Both the position numbers and the translations under genes were made by a program. 64,000 nucleotides of DNA, from NCBI GenBank assembly GCA_020086605.1, contig JACBWW010000004.1, positions 24,192,255 through 24,256,254 on the forward strand, in the 5' to 3' direction. Under the pieces are notes generated by a model. It saw only the letters and a list, made by a program, of their open reading frames with translations, was not told the DNA's origin and ran no database searches. This DNA is from Lanius collurio (Eukaryota > Chordata > Aves > Passeriformes > Laniidae). This document shows, piece by piece, positions 1 through 12,120 of the stretch. The stretch's first letter is position 1. Each line of letters starts with the position of its first letter.

Positions 1-3000
1 AATAGTATGAAATATCTCCCTAGAACTGCATTTAGAAAGTTGTCACTGGTCTTTTCTTTGGAAAGACAAAATTTGGAAGGAGGATCAGCCAGTTTAGTAT
101 TATGCATACATAATATTGCATACACATTTTGCCATAAAAATAGTATCTAATACAAAAAGCAATAAAAAATATTGTTGGACAGAGTAATCCTCTGTCCTTG
201 CCCTGGTAGAATTGCCCAGGGGGCAATTTCTTGTTCATATATGCTAGAGAATAAAACACTCCTCAGAAGTGGGACTTTATGTGTTAGGAGACATTCCCAT
301 TGGAAATTCATGTACATTTTAATATAAATGAGCATTTATAATTTAGAAAGCTTAAACCCCCCACAACTGTTCCCTAACCACCATTTATGTATAATGCCTT
401 TGTTATTCTGTCAAGCCAATCTTTAGGATTTTTTTCCTATTATTGCAGAGACCACTCTTGCGAGGATTATAACATATGACAAATATGGAAAGATAAGAGA
501 TTTTGGTATTTATGCTAAAGCTTATGTCAGCTTTCCTGCTCTTTGAAGCATAAGCCTCTTTTTGAATTGTATCCAAATAGCCAGACATCTTGTGTGAAAA
601 ATGTCTTACTATGCAAAGGTCTGTGAGACGGCCACGGAATTCAAAGGGTATTCTGTCCACTGGGAACTTTTAGAAAGAAAAGGAGTCTCATTTCATCTTA
701 GCACAGTTGTTTGAAATTAGTCTGTAAGCCTTTTCCAAATTTTGCTGTCATTTTATGCAGAAACAATGCTGCAGTCGTGTTACCCATTTTTAGCCTGACT
801 AGCAAACTGAAGCTACTGAAAGGTAGTCTGCGAAGCTGAGACGGTGGGCTACATCCCAAACTTTCTGACACACACTTCAGATCATTATCTTGTTACCTTG
901 ACAATGCAAGTAACTTTAAGAAGCAGAAAAGTTAAGCAAATATCTTCACTGTTCCAAGGACTGCAGTTTACTGGGGTATATTGAATCCTCCAATGCTGTA
1001 AGATATGGGTGCTATATGCAACCATTACTAAAGATACCTTTTGGGTACAGGATGGATGTATCTAAATGTTGCTTAATTACATTTGATAACAAATTTCAGA
1101 TGTGTTAAAAAGAGGAGAAATTAATAATAAAAAAAATGGCTAACTGCTTTGTTTCAGTTCTTTTTCCATTCAGGAATTATATGTGATATGGCTACAATTT
1201 TCTAGAATTTATCATTATCTGTGGAATAAGGTTTGTGAATTATTCTTGATCTGTAACTCATTCACTAGTAATTAGCTGGAAGAAATATACATTTTAATTC
1301 CTTGATTAAAGATGTGACTGCTCCCTGTAAGGGTAAGAACAATGGCTAAATTTCAAGTAATGCTGAGAGCATCAGGCCCTGGACTAGTTGTACAGCAAGG
1401 TATAGAGCACGAGACACACATTTGACTCTGAAATGTCTATGCATGCATACAAGTGCAGTTGGAAAGTCTGCAAGCTTTTTACAATACCTATATGAAACTT
1501 CCTGCTTCAGTATATTTGTGCTAGTAAAGTGATTTCCAGAAAGAAAAGAGGGGGGAATGGAACAGAAAGAGATGAAGAGATGCAAAGACAGGCAAAAAAA
1601 ATTGTTCTGAAGAATAAAATTATTTTTGATTGTTCTAACACAGATTATGAGCAAATTATTCATATGACCTTTTCTTTATGTCTGTTAAAACTCTTTGCTA
1701 ATTACAAATTCATTATCAAGACTTTCATGACAATGTTGTTCAACATGGAATGCTAAATATATTTATGTTTCAGCTGATGATTTTGAATGCCAACAGTTGG
1801 TAGGAGCAGAGTCATGGGGATTTGATTGCTACTCTGACTTTTTAGCACTGATGCAAATATTTACTTGATAACTAACTTTGCTAATACTGGGGCAATAATA
1901 AGAAGGTTTTGTTTGAATTTTTATTTTGTGGTAAGATAAATGCAGAGAGATAAATCAAAATTATATCCATAATGAATTAAATTAGTCTCAGCTAGACATG
2001 GCTTGGCATTTAGGTGCTTCTCAAAACCAGAAAAGGTCATCTTCTGAGCAAGGAGGATAAAAAGGGTCAGTGGGAAGAACAGTAACACAACAATAATGAA
2101 TCTCTGGTCATCTCAAAAATAGTTACTGTTTCTGTAGGCAACGCCTCTCACACAAACAAGGGACCTGAAAATATTTTATTTTGCTGCCTGGCTTTTCCAG
2201 ACACTTGTTATGCATCCAACCAGTTGTACCAAGGCTGTTATTACAAACATGAACTCAGAGGATGGAAAACCACAACTGTGTGTGTTGCATGTTAAGCTTT
2301 CCAAAGACTGAGCCATCATCAGCTTTTCATTATTCTACAGAACTATTCACTGTTCCCAGTGACAGCCAGCACCCTCTTTGGCTTTCACCATTCTGATCCA
2401 TGACATGTCACATTATAAGCAAGCTTACAATTTATAGGTTTTGTAGCTCCTATTGAGATCTGCACCCTTTGATAAACCAGCAATTGCCTTTAGAGGGTAA
2501 AGCTTAAAACAGTTGCGACCCATTTTTTTCAACACAAAAAGCAGATACAGAATACATGACATCTCCTGAAAAATCACATAGGTAAGAAAATTTCATCAAA
2601 TATATTTGAGTTATTTGTTGATATATTCCCAAAATATGTAAAGAAAAAAGAAGTTTCACAAATGTCATCATTGTAATTCTTAAAACTTCTAAGGAATGTA
2701 TGTCTTTATTTCTTTTATTTCTCTGTGAATACTGCTAAGCTTTATATAATGTTTAGAGCTCAGTAGGTACATTTTTGTCTATTTGAAATCAATATCAGTT
2801 TGGTAGACCCAAATATTTTATATCAGTAAGGCAAAGTTGAAGTATATTCTGCTTATTGAAGCAATATGCTCTGTATTTATAACCTCAGACTGACATTTTA
2901 AAGTCCTATCTAAATGATTGACAATGATATATTTTTGTCACTGTATAATTGCATTCTGAAAAAAAATATTGGCTTTTCCAATGTAAGTTTTTTCTATTTT

Positions 3001-3456
3001 GCCTGAGAACTTCAGAAAAGTCTCTATTTATGTGCATATGTCTGTCTGCTGCCTGTCTGTGAAGGGAAATTACAAATTTTTGAATATTCTGAAACTGCTT
3101 AGGATGCCATATGTTTCTTTGTATATTATTTTAGTTTCAGTAAAAGAAGCAATTACAAGTATATTTGTAGATCTAAGTATCAAAAAATTTAGGCATAGTT
3201 TTAATTTTACAATTTAAGGAAGAATTTTAATTAATATCAATATTGTTCTTCAATTTTGTAAGGACAGTTCATAAAAGCACTGCTAATGTTTAAGTAATAA
3301 TTTTAGTTAACAGCAAATTGCCCAGAGAGATTGTACAGGTGTATATTGAAAGATTGTTAATTCAAAATTATGGTGTTATTTTGAGGAAGGATAAAAGTCC
3401 TTTAAAATTGTATTTCAAATCAAAATGTACATGCAAATGCATAGCTTTTTTGTTTT

Positions 3457-3491
<35 letters not shown>

Positions 3492-4318
3492 AATGCTCTT
3501 CTTTTCCAGTGTTTAGAAGAAGGGGAAAATAATCATGAACTCATGTTTCTATTTTTCTATTTTGACATCAGAATGCAAAGTCTTTTTCTTAAGTTTATTT
3601 TAACTAAATAGAGTGAGCTTTGCAAGACCGTTTCTATGTACCATATAGTTATTTCCTGCCTTTTTCCATGGTTGAGTTTTTTTGACTCTTTCTGGGGAAT
3701 CATTTTACAGATATGAGACTAATTGACTGAGCTGTCTTTAAAGACTTCAGTTAATTTTAGGTGTAAAAATGTATGCATATTTATTAAAATGTTGATTGTG
3801 AAATACGAATTATTGGTATTATTTAGCCTATATTAAGTTGGTAGCTAAATCACGAGCCCTTCAGCGGGTGAACAAACAATTCTCCCTCATTTTTTTTCTC
3901 TGCCTTTTCTATTCTCAAGGTCATGACACTCTCCAGTTATATCTCTTGCTGTGTTTATTCTGGTTCAGATGGCCACTCCACTGCACTTGTTCTGATTCTC
4001 TGAGCAGTAAGATAGCTGCCACTGAAATCAGTGTTTTTTTTTTTCCTCTGGTTATTGCCTGCAGCCTTGTATAGCACTTGTTCTGCTCTTCCCTACCTCT
4101 CCCACATCCCCATCCCTTTTCCCCAATTCCTTCCCGAGCACACTTGTACTCATTCCTGACAGGATACTCCCTTATAAAAGGCAATTTTCCATAACTTTAA
4201 TTCTAGGGCTAAAGCTGAAGCAATGAGAAAGCTGTCACAGTAGTAAAGAGCAAAATTTGCAATTCTTTTAGCATCCATGAAAACCCTAAATTCAGCAGCC
4301 CTCTGCTTTCCCCTATGG
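1..4318. other. Unique AT-rich non-coding stretch
   Basis: No coding region is supported here. Open frames are short, AT-driven and without recognisable protein motifs. The only simple repeat I note is the poly-T run at 3459-3490. I see no transposon signature. The segment is best read as intergenic or intronic DNA. Confidence 0.7.
3459..3490 (+). repeat. Poly-T homopolymer (about 32 T)
   Basis: An uninterrupted run of T is visible. It could be a plain homopolymer or the poly-A tail of a minus-strand processed retrocopy, but the bases on its left do not look like a retrocopy. Confidence 0.9.
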
Positions 4319-4332
4319 GCAGTAGATGGCAG
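4319..4332 (+). promoter_or_regulatory. CTCF-like motif
   Basis: The 14-mer GCAGTAGATGGCAG fits the vertebrate CTCF core (CCASYAGRKGGCRS) at 13 of 14 positions; only the first base differs. It lies in a locally less AT-rich stretch. Motif match alone does not show occupancy. Confidence 0.4.
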
Positions 4333-5081
4333 CATGGATCTCTGCTGCATTGCATCGGAACATGCCAGGAATGAAATAGCAACAAGGGTTTCCATGAGTT
4401 TTAATTGAGGAGGGGAAAGCTTCATTATGGATGCGCTTCATTTTCATTAAAATTAGTTTCAAAACTCTCATTGTCTTTATAGAGAAAGACTAAGCCACAA
4501 GGCTGAATATCAAACCCACTCCCCTCTATCTAAGGCAGGCACATCTAAAATCTATTCCACCTTAGAATGATGGGCACTCTTTTTCTTCGGTGATTTTTCA
4601 TGTTTGTTCCATCCTGTCTCCCGTATTTAATGAATTTGTATCTGAAAAATGCACTTAAATGCAATTTCTTTCCTAGCTGAATGAAAATTCATTTCACAAT
4701 TGCCCCAAAAACAAGGAACAGTAAGATACAAAGATGAACATGGGTAATAGATAAAAGTGAAATGATCTAAGGGTGATTTGTATGTCTAGTCAGTTCTTTT
4801 TTCTTTGCCATTTCAGTGCTCCTCTTATTCTGAAGAGACTATGAACAGTGGTTGAAGATGATCTCTTGCACCAAAACCGTTGCTTACTTTTCTTTTACTG
4901 CAAGACAACCATTCCTTCTTGTGCTTATACTCAGAAATAAAAATCAGTTTCCACAAGGGAAGAATTCAGGAGAATGGGGTAGGTGATTCTGTTGAATTAC
5001 CTAGAATCATATAGTAAATTGACATGTATAATTTCATTTAAGCAAAAGTGCATCTCAGACAAAAGATATGTTCAACAAAGT

Positions 5082-5227
5082 AAGTTGGAAGGCATGTCTG
5101 GAGATCATCTACTCCAATTATTTGTTGAAAGCAGAACTAATTTTTATATAGGATTAGTTTGTTCAGAGTCTTGTCAAGAAAAGGCCTGAAAACCTTCAGG
5201 AATTGTTATTCCACAGGCTCTTTGAGA
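5082..5227 (-). mobile_element. CR1 LINE 3'-end fragment (minus)
   Basis: The left edge carries the reverse complement of the typical avian CR1 3' end (AGTTGGAAGG, then GGAGATCATCTACTCCAA). It is followed by diverged sequence leading to a CCACAGGCTCTTTGAG-like block. The element is 5'-truncated, as nearly all CR1 copies are. It is old and diverged. It abuts a second CR1 in the opposite orientation immediately to the right, so the two are arranged head to head. Confidence 0.6.
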
Positions 5228-5481
5228 AGAAAAAGAGGAAATTGGCAGTAAGTGATGCCCAGGACGTTCCACCTAAACATGAGAAGTAACTTTACTGTTC
5301 AGATGACTGAGCACTGGAACAGGTTGTGCAGGGAGGTTGTGGTGTCTCCTCACAGGAGATATTCAGGAACTGTCTGGACTCAGTCCTGTGCCATGTGCTC
5401 TAGGATGACACTGCTTGAGCAGGGAGGTTGGAGCAGATGACTGTGCTCTGTTCCACCCTGCCCCATTCTGTGATTCTGTGA
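5228..5481 (+). mobile_element. CR1 LINE 3'-end fragment (plus)
   Basis: Translation through 5262-5370 gives the CR1 reverse transcriptase C-terminal signature (a stretch like FHLNMR...HWNRLCREVV). The 3' UTR follows, then the octamer tail ATTCTGTGATTCTGTG ending near 5480. The copy is 5'-truncated and carries stops and indels. CR1 is the dominant avian non-LTR retrotransposon and ends in short octamer repeats instead of poly-A, which this copy shows. Confidence 0.9.
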
Positions 5482-6037
5482 AAAAGAGGACAGTTGAAGA
5501 CAGGAAGCAGAGAATAAGTGAAATGCATCCCAGAGCAGCAAGGTGAAAGGAGTGTTACTGACACTGGGGCGTGTGTGCTCCTGTGTGTGTACACACATGG
5601 ATTTGGAGCTGGGCCAGGGGCCAGAGGGGAGCAGCCACAGTTACCAGACATCGTCTCGCTGGAGAAACCTCTCCAAAAAGAAAATTCTCTCTTCCCTTAC
5701 AGAGCTAGAAAGGGCAAATGTCTTTTATCTGTCTCTTTTTGTAGAAGAACTCTTGTTTCATAAAAAACAAACTTCTGCTAGATTATAGTCTTCAGAACAA
5801 ATATTGGCTTTTGTCCATATTCATGTCCCTCCACGCAATTTTCATATGAAAATGATCATTCCCAAGACTTTTACCAGTAATGGTTATTTTTTATGTTCTA
5901 TGGCTCTAAGTTGGCCACATTCCTTACCTTCTCTGCTGCTTTCTTCATCTGACTTGGGACCAGGTATGTTAAATATATCTCTTTACTGTTACTTCTTTTT
6001 CAGCCTCCAAAAATTGAAATCAGATGAGAACTTCTGG

Positions 6038-6121
6038 TCCTAAGTAAGTTAAATAAGAGGCAGGAATAAATGGAGGGGATCCTAAGTAAGTTAACTAAGA
6101 GGCAGGAATAAATGGAGGGGA
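6038..6121. repeat. 42-bp tandem duplication
   Basis: Two adjacent copies (6038-6079 and 6080-6121) differ at one position (AAATAAG against AACTAAG). The high identity suggests a recent local duplication, possibly still variable in copy number. Confidence 0.9.
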
Positions 6122-7918
6122 TTTATTAGAAAAAAAAACAAATTAAAAAATAAAACCAGCAAGCTGGAAAAAAAAAAGTGACAAGGCCATAAGTCTCTTG
6201 TCAGAGAAAGAGGTCTGTCCTTGTGTTTGATGCTGCATGGTATTACAATGGGCAAGATGAAATATTAATATTAAATGAAAGATAAACTATATTTTTAGCC
6301 CTCAAAAATGTTTAATTTTAGTTTCCCAATAGGGGCACTGCTTTCTTCTTTTGGACAGCCTTATTATATAGACACTGACAGAGTACAGATTCCATTTCAA
6401 AATAAGGAAATAAATGCATTTTCTTATTCAGTAATACTTTTGGATTCATCCACTAGTAATGAATTTCATGTTCTAATAGCATGAACAATTACTATTACGT
6501 GAAAAATCCATGTAGTCTCTTCAGTAGGATGACTTCTACTTCTTGCAAAACAAGTGATAAGCAATAACTTTGTTTACTCTACTTATTCTGTGCCCTTCTG
6601 AATGCATAGCAGTGTAATCCATTGATCTGCTGAAAGCCATGACTTCATTGTAGGAAAAAAATGACAAGCAGTCTGCATGTGCTACAAAAGATACTCAGTT
6701 ATTTATTGCAAATAATATAACCTACATTATATTATGGCAATTCATAGCAATAGAATAGGAGGCAATTCATATCCTCATCCTTGACATTGTCTGGATTGTC
6801 ACTCAAATTTTCCCAGCTGGCAACCTATCGATTGAGAAGTGATTGTTTCACAATTCAGTTGTGCAGTCCTACCACAGAAAACACTACAGTAGTATTTTCT
6901 TGGATTCCCTTCAAAGTGTTTATCAGGAGAGGACAATGCACCATATTAGAAGATTGCCAGGTCAACAAGGAATATGTTTCCATAAAATTTTTTAATTCAC
7001 CTGTTTTATCAATGCAACTTTTAGCATGTTTTCCTACTTTCTCATCCCATTTATTTTTATGATTCAGGGCTTTTTTTATTTTTTAAATAACTCAGTAGCC
7101 CTGCCAATAAGCAAAAATGCCAAAGAATATGAGAGATTTGTTTGTCTGCATTTACTGTTTGGGGAAAACAGAATTACAGTTAAGAGACCAGAAAGCAACA
7201 ATTTCATGTAAACTGCAGTGGCTGATAACAGCTTTGAGATACTGAATATTCATGTATGGTATAGGTAGCTGTAAAAGTACAATGAAAGTAAGTATTGTAT
7301 CTTTAGACAAGCACAAATCATCCATCTGTGTGGAAGATCCTGGAGTAGATTTGTAATATCACTATCATACAAGGTAAATCCAAGCAATTAGAGCAGGCAA
7401 GAGTATTTGAAATAAGTGGTTTAATGTTATAATTTTTAATTATTAAACATTGTACATATTTCTTTCCTTTGTAAGGTAACCTCTAGAGTGAATCCCTATT
7501 CTATTCTTGGAAATAGAATTATGGTTCTTCCAAACCTTGTTTTAGATGTAAACCAAAAACAGCACAATATTGTCTTCATGTCCATATTAAAATATTATTT
7601 TTTAAAAAAAATATTTATTCTTTAAGCTTCCCTCAGTAAAATATTCTTCTAATGACAAGTAAAAGAAGAATTTTTCTAAAAGTAATTTTTGTGTGTTTAA
7701 TTAAAATATCTATTATTTCTCAGAGCAAGGGGTTTTACACTTTGTCTCAATTATCTCTTAATCCTAAATAGTTTGTCTATGAAAATAATTCGGTTTTTCC
7801 TACACTTCGATGAGTAGAAATACTTAAGCACTAATATTTATTTATTTAAATACGTGAAATTATGTCCAATTACCTGCCCAGCTTTGCTTACAGGTTAGTG
7901 CAGGGTTTGTTCTTTTTT
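6122..7918. other. Unique AT-rich non-coding stretch
   Basis: A short A-rich block follows the tandem duplication (6127-6177). Beyond it I see no repeat family and no coding signal. The open frames near 6781-7211 have no recognisable domain and no splice context. Confidence 0.6.
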
Positions 7919-7955
7919 GGGGGGGGGGGGGGGCTTTTTTTTTTTTTTTTTTTTT
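7919..7955 (+). repeat. G15-C-T21 homopolymer pair
   Basis: Fifteen G are followed by one C and then twenty-one T. Such runs slip easily and are error-prone in assemblies. The G-run could form a quadruplex. Confidence 0.85.
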
Positions 7956-7959
7956 GGGT

Positions 7960-8110
7960 GTGCAATTTCTTAGGCAAATCCAGCAATGCTTTAGCAGCTT
8001 TAACTTTGCCCACTGGAGGGAGTGCACGGGCACTTTTCTGCAATGTGAGATAATGCCTCGTGGGCTCTGCTGGGGAAGATTATCTCTTTACAGGCTGTAG
8101 CTATAGAAAT
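7960..8110. other. Less AT-rich unique block, possible conserved non-coding element
   Basis: Between two low-complexity tracts lies a complex block with balanced composition (for example GGAGGGAGTGCACGGGCA). No frame is convincingly coding. It resembles the texture of conserved non-coding DNA, but this is only an impression, since no alignment is available. Confidence 0.2.
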
Positions 8111-8308
8111 GAACTCTAAAAGTGTAAAATACACTAACAAGTGAATAATAATAATTTTAAAAATCATTTAAATGCTTATCTTCCAAAATGCTGCACTTTC
8201 CAAAACAAATTAAGAGCCCAGGCCTATGCACAGAGACAACATTTAAATTTCCAATTTCATTTCCCTCAGCTGAAAATATCAGGTATTTGCCTAATCAATT
8301 ATTCTAGT

Positions 8309-8412
8309 GGGGGGGGGGGGGAAAAAAAGGAAAATTAAAAGGGAAAAAAAAAAAAAACAGAAGAAGATAAAGAGCAAAAAGTTAAAAAAAAAAAAAAAAA
8401 GAAAAATGGAAA
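8309..8412 (+). repeat. G13 plus A-rich purine tract
   Basis: Thirteen G are followed by about 90 bases made almost only of A and G, including A-runs of 14 and 17 or more. It is a polypurine tract able in principle to form triplex or quadruplex DNA. The lysine-rich frame through it is an artefact of composition. Confidence 0.85.
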
Positions 8413-10479
8413 GGTTTAAAGTCAAGATGGAAAGAGGCATGAGACTTTGGAGATCTTATTCCATATGCAACAGAATGGGTAGGTCACTGCTAATATGAGA
8501 TCAAAATGCATATTTTTGAGTGGGAGTGTGTTCTTCTGTGTATATATATCAAATTGCCCATGATTTACTATAAACAGAGATGTACTTTGATACACAATAT
8601 GCTTGCAAGCTGAAAATAAAACAGAAATCCTCATCACTTTATTGTTCTATCACATAATCTTAATCAGTCCTCTCTTGTAGTCTTAATTTGGCTTAATTTT
8701 CTATTCTGCTCTGCTTATGAAATATTTCCTTCAGTTCAATGGAGTTCTGCAATAGTACATCTCAGAGGAGCTTCTCTTGTTGTGCAGTGTATAGTTCTAC
8801 TGAAATAAGATTCTGTATCTGTAATGTCAGCAATTTAGTCAGAATAAAAAGGTATTACAAATTAAGTATCATAAATAGAGATTAGTAGGCAAATGCTGAG
8901 TTTAGTAAATAATTCAAGCAAGAGAAATTAGAATAAATTATGCGATAGAAAAAAGTATCAGTCACAAGGAAGTTGTTTTGAAATAGATCTTAATACCTTT
9001 TTTATTTTGAGTGAAGTATGAGTTTGATTCATGGTAGTTTAGAGCTAGAGACAAGTGAGAAATTTACAGTGTGAACTGAAATAAAATGCTGTGTGAAAAC
9101 TTCTATGACTTTGAAACCCAGCAGAAGCACTAAAAAGGAGAAAAATCTGATGGCATCAGCTGATTTTAAAATGGTTTTGAGCTGTCAACATGAAACCAAC
9201 ATGACAATAACAAGTACAATTTGCCAATCATCTCAGTCATATTATTTAAAAAATAACAGTAATGAAATATTTAAGGCTCCAGTGAAGCTAAATCTAGAAT
9301 ACAACTCATAATGATAAACATTGATATGGAGAGTAGATTGACTGAACCTGAAAGAAACTCAAAGCAGGAACCTCTGTCATGTTCACCAAAATTATGACTT
9401 ACCCTGCAGGAACAGGCTAAAAGGGTTTTTCAGTTCACAAATTATTGAATAGGAGTGTATTCCTGTAACTCCACAAAAGACAAAACATTCGGGGTAAGAG
9501 ATATTTAAATTAACATATTTAATATGGAGCTGTCTGATACATTTAGCAGGGCACTTTTTAATGAACTGCTTGATGCAGTTCAACTGAGTTTTGCAAGACT
9601 ACATCTTAGAGAAACGTGTTTTATTATGTAATGCCATTGGTTAGAACTGGGCTCCTCACAAAGTAAACTCTTAGCATGGTACTTGCATATTACATTAATT
9701 GTAAAATATGTGGTCCAGAATGCTGTTTTCCAGTGTCTGAAATCCTTATTATATCGGATGGCTCTCAGAGCACCACAAGTTGTGTTCTCAAATACCCATC
9801 CAAGTTTACTTTTAAAAGTAAACTTTTAAAAGGTCTTTACACGCTAATTGCAATGTCAGTGTTGGAATGAGCTGGCAATGAGATTTTTCTGCTTTACAAA
9901 TTTGGGCCTGACAAACTGCAGTATATATTTAGTTTACTTCTCAGAAATACATTTACACTAAGTGATATTACACTGTGTATTTAAATGTAATACAGTAGTT
10001 TTCATCAAAATAATTTTTCTTTAATATTATTGATAGAAATGCCTTAAATTTCAAATTTAGTTTCACCTAATCAGTAGATTTTATAATAACACAAAATAAG
10101 CATGGCATTATTTTCATAAAACATTATTCCCATTCCCTTTTAATTCTTCCAGCCATCTATTCTATAACCAGAATTCTTTCCAAAAGAGCCCCAAAGGGAA
10201 AATTATCACCATTGGTTCTACCTGCTCCAGGCAGTTAGGAAGCACAGCAGGAGATTTTGAAGGAAAGGACAGAAAATAACACCACTGAAATGTGTTCTTG
10301 CTCATACACACAAGAAGATACTCAAGCAGTGAGTTCCTATTAGCTTTTCAAACCATATTATGCTTAAATTTTTTTGTACAGTCATTCCACTGATACACAA
10401 GTTGTATGATGTAACAATGTTGTGCATGCTTTCTGTAACATTCTCCATATTAAGAGGCTGAAGAATCAAAGATATTTTT
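8413..10479. other. Unique AT-rich non-coding stretch
   Basis: No coding or transposon signal is seen. The notable small structure is a 24-bp perfect palindrome at 9802-9825. Confidence 0.65.
9802..9825. repeat. 24-bp perfect palindrome
   Basis: AAGTTTACTTTT followed directly by its exact reverse complement, with no spacer. It sits in AT-rich DNA. It may be chance, but 12 paired bases without mismatch is uncommon. Confidence 0.85.
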
Positions 10480-10493
10480 CCACAAGAGGGGGC
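10480..10493 (+). promoter_or_regulatory. CTCF-like motif
   Basis: CCACAAGAGGGGGC matches the CTCF core at 12 of 14 positions; the fifth base is A and the twelfth is G. It lies about 70 bases left of the GGAA microsatellite. Confidence 0.25.
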
Positions 10494-10561
10494 TAATACT
10501 CCTTACTTGGTCCTGAGTGATAAGTTTTCTACATCAGGAATCTGAAACTTGGGCATGCCAC

Positions 10562-10677
10562 AGAGAGAGAGTGAAAGAAGGAGAGAAGGAAAGAAAGAAA
10601 AGAGGAAGAAGAGGAAGGAAGGAAGGAAGGAAGGAAGGAAGGAAGGAAGGAAGGAAGGAAGGAAGGAAGGAAGGGAA
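10562..10677 (+). repeat. GGAA microsatellite in a purine tract
   Basis: About 15 perfect GGAA units (roughly 10612-10673) are preceded by 50 bases of impure GA-rich sequence. The run is long and pure enough to be polymorphic. GGAA repeats are also potential ETS-factor binding arrays. Confidence 0.95.
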
Positions 10678-11399
10678 CTAGAGTTACATTTCTGTTATGT
10701 CTATTCTAAAATGTAAAATGCCTAGTCAACTGCTCTGTCACAATTGAGGAGTGACATTTTAACCTTTGAGAGATTCTAGTCAATGCTGAATCAGTAAAAT
10801 TTCATTATTAGTGAGTTCCTTTAAAGAAAGGACTACACAGATATGGTCCATAAAATGATATTTCTGCCAAGGAGCTGAAATTACAGAATTATAATCTGAA
10901 ATGAGTGAGTAGCTAGCCAAAGCAATTATGAGGAGTAAGGATTAAAGAAGACTTGATGTCAAAAACGAGCTGATCTGTCCTACACCTTAATCACTTTCAG
11001 AGCAAGTGAGTAGGTTCTTAATTGTGGCCTGAGCTGAAATTGTTGGTAGAGCACTCATATTTGATTTATCTTTGCACTGAAAAAAAATTTACGTATTCTT
11101 TATAGAACTGAAATTTATAGAATATAGAGAAAGAAGGCTGATACCTACTTACATAAGCTGTAGTACATTGAAAAAGGACTCAAAGTACTAGTAATAGACT
11201 AGCAAAGGGGGAGAGGGAATAATAAACATTGAAGCACATGAACAATTGAAATTAACAAATCAATGTGATAAATTATACAAAAAAAGACCAAAATGGGAAA
11301 GTAGTAACATTTCAGCAGTTTACAGGCATGTTTTCATCTGCATCGAGAGAAACAAACTATGCTTTTTAAAAAAATTATTTTATTGCTCATTTTAAATCT
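10678..11399. other. Unique AT-rich non-coding stretch
   Basis: Nothing recognisable is seen between the microsatellite and the GC-rich LINE remnant. Confidence 0.6.
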
Positions 11400-11404
11400 A
11401 ACAT

Positions 11405-12120
11405 TAGTCTGTCAACCAGGCACGTAGTGACAGTGGTGACAACGCCAGCAGCTGTGGCAAGTTCTGGCACAAAATACTTGAAGGAGCTAGAGGAGGGGTT
11501 CCTGGAGTCAGGGAAACCTGAGAGAAAATGCAGAGACTCAGCAGGAGCTGGAAGCTCTCAGGAGCAAGGCTGGCATGCTGAGGGCCTTGCCAGAGCAGCC
11601 ACGGGAGATGCAAATGACTGCAGGGAGTGTGAGCAACCTGCATGGGCAGTCGGGGCATGGTGTGGCACTCCACACGGATAGACCACGTAGGAGGGCACAG
11701 CCACCCCCCAGCTCCTGAGGGGAGCTCACCTGGGAGTTTTCACCTGCCCAGCTAGAGCCTACCCAAGGATGATTTCCACACAGTTGAAAGCCATCGCTGG
11801 AAGGAGCATGGTGATGCAGATGGAATTCACTCAGAAACATTCAACTGCCCAGCTCTTCGCTTCCTCAGGCTGCAGGGAGTGTTTGAGCCTGGCATTAATA
11901 TCTGAGGGCAAAAGAGAGGACACCTCAATGTGGTGTGACCAGGTAGATGATCGGTCTGGCAGCAGAGCTTATTGAGGAAGTAAAGAAGCTGAGGGCTATC
12001 AGGGAGTGGGAGAGAGAAATAGACTGGTAGAGTCACACCCTTCCATTCCTGAGAGAAATACAGCTTATGGAACCTTGACAAGAGTCAGAAGAACCCTGAT
12101 TCTCTTGCTATCATGTAGAT
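11405..12120 (+). mobile_element. LINE (CR1-like) 5'/ORF1 region remnant
   Basis: A sharply GC-richer block inside AT-rich DNA. Between about 11955 and 12060 a plus-strand frame reads as an acidic-basic helix rich in E, K and R (EEVKKLRAIREWEREIDW) and is then broken by a stop. This pattern resembles the coiled-coil-like ORF1/5' region of long avian CR1 copies, going by general resemblance. The upstream part (11405-11950) is GC-rich, carries several stops, and is not aligned to anything I can name. No CR1 3' tail follows, so the copy would be internally truncated. A different retroelement remains possible. Confidence 0.45.

Noticed and set aside
8307..8498. Lysine-rich 63-codon protein
   Set aside because: Product of the polypurine tract.
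10562..10677. CRISPR or telomere-like array
   Set aside because: Units are 4 bp and contiguous without spacers; it is a microsatellite.
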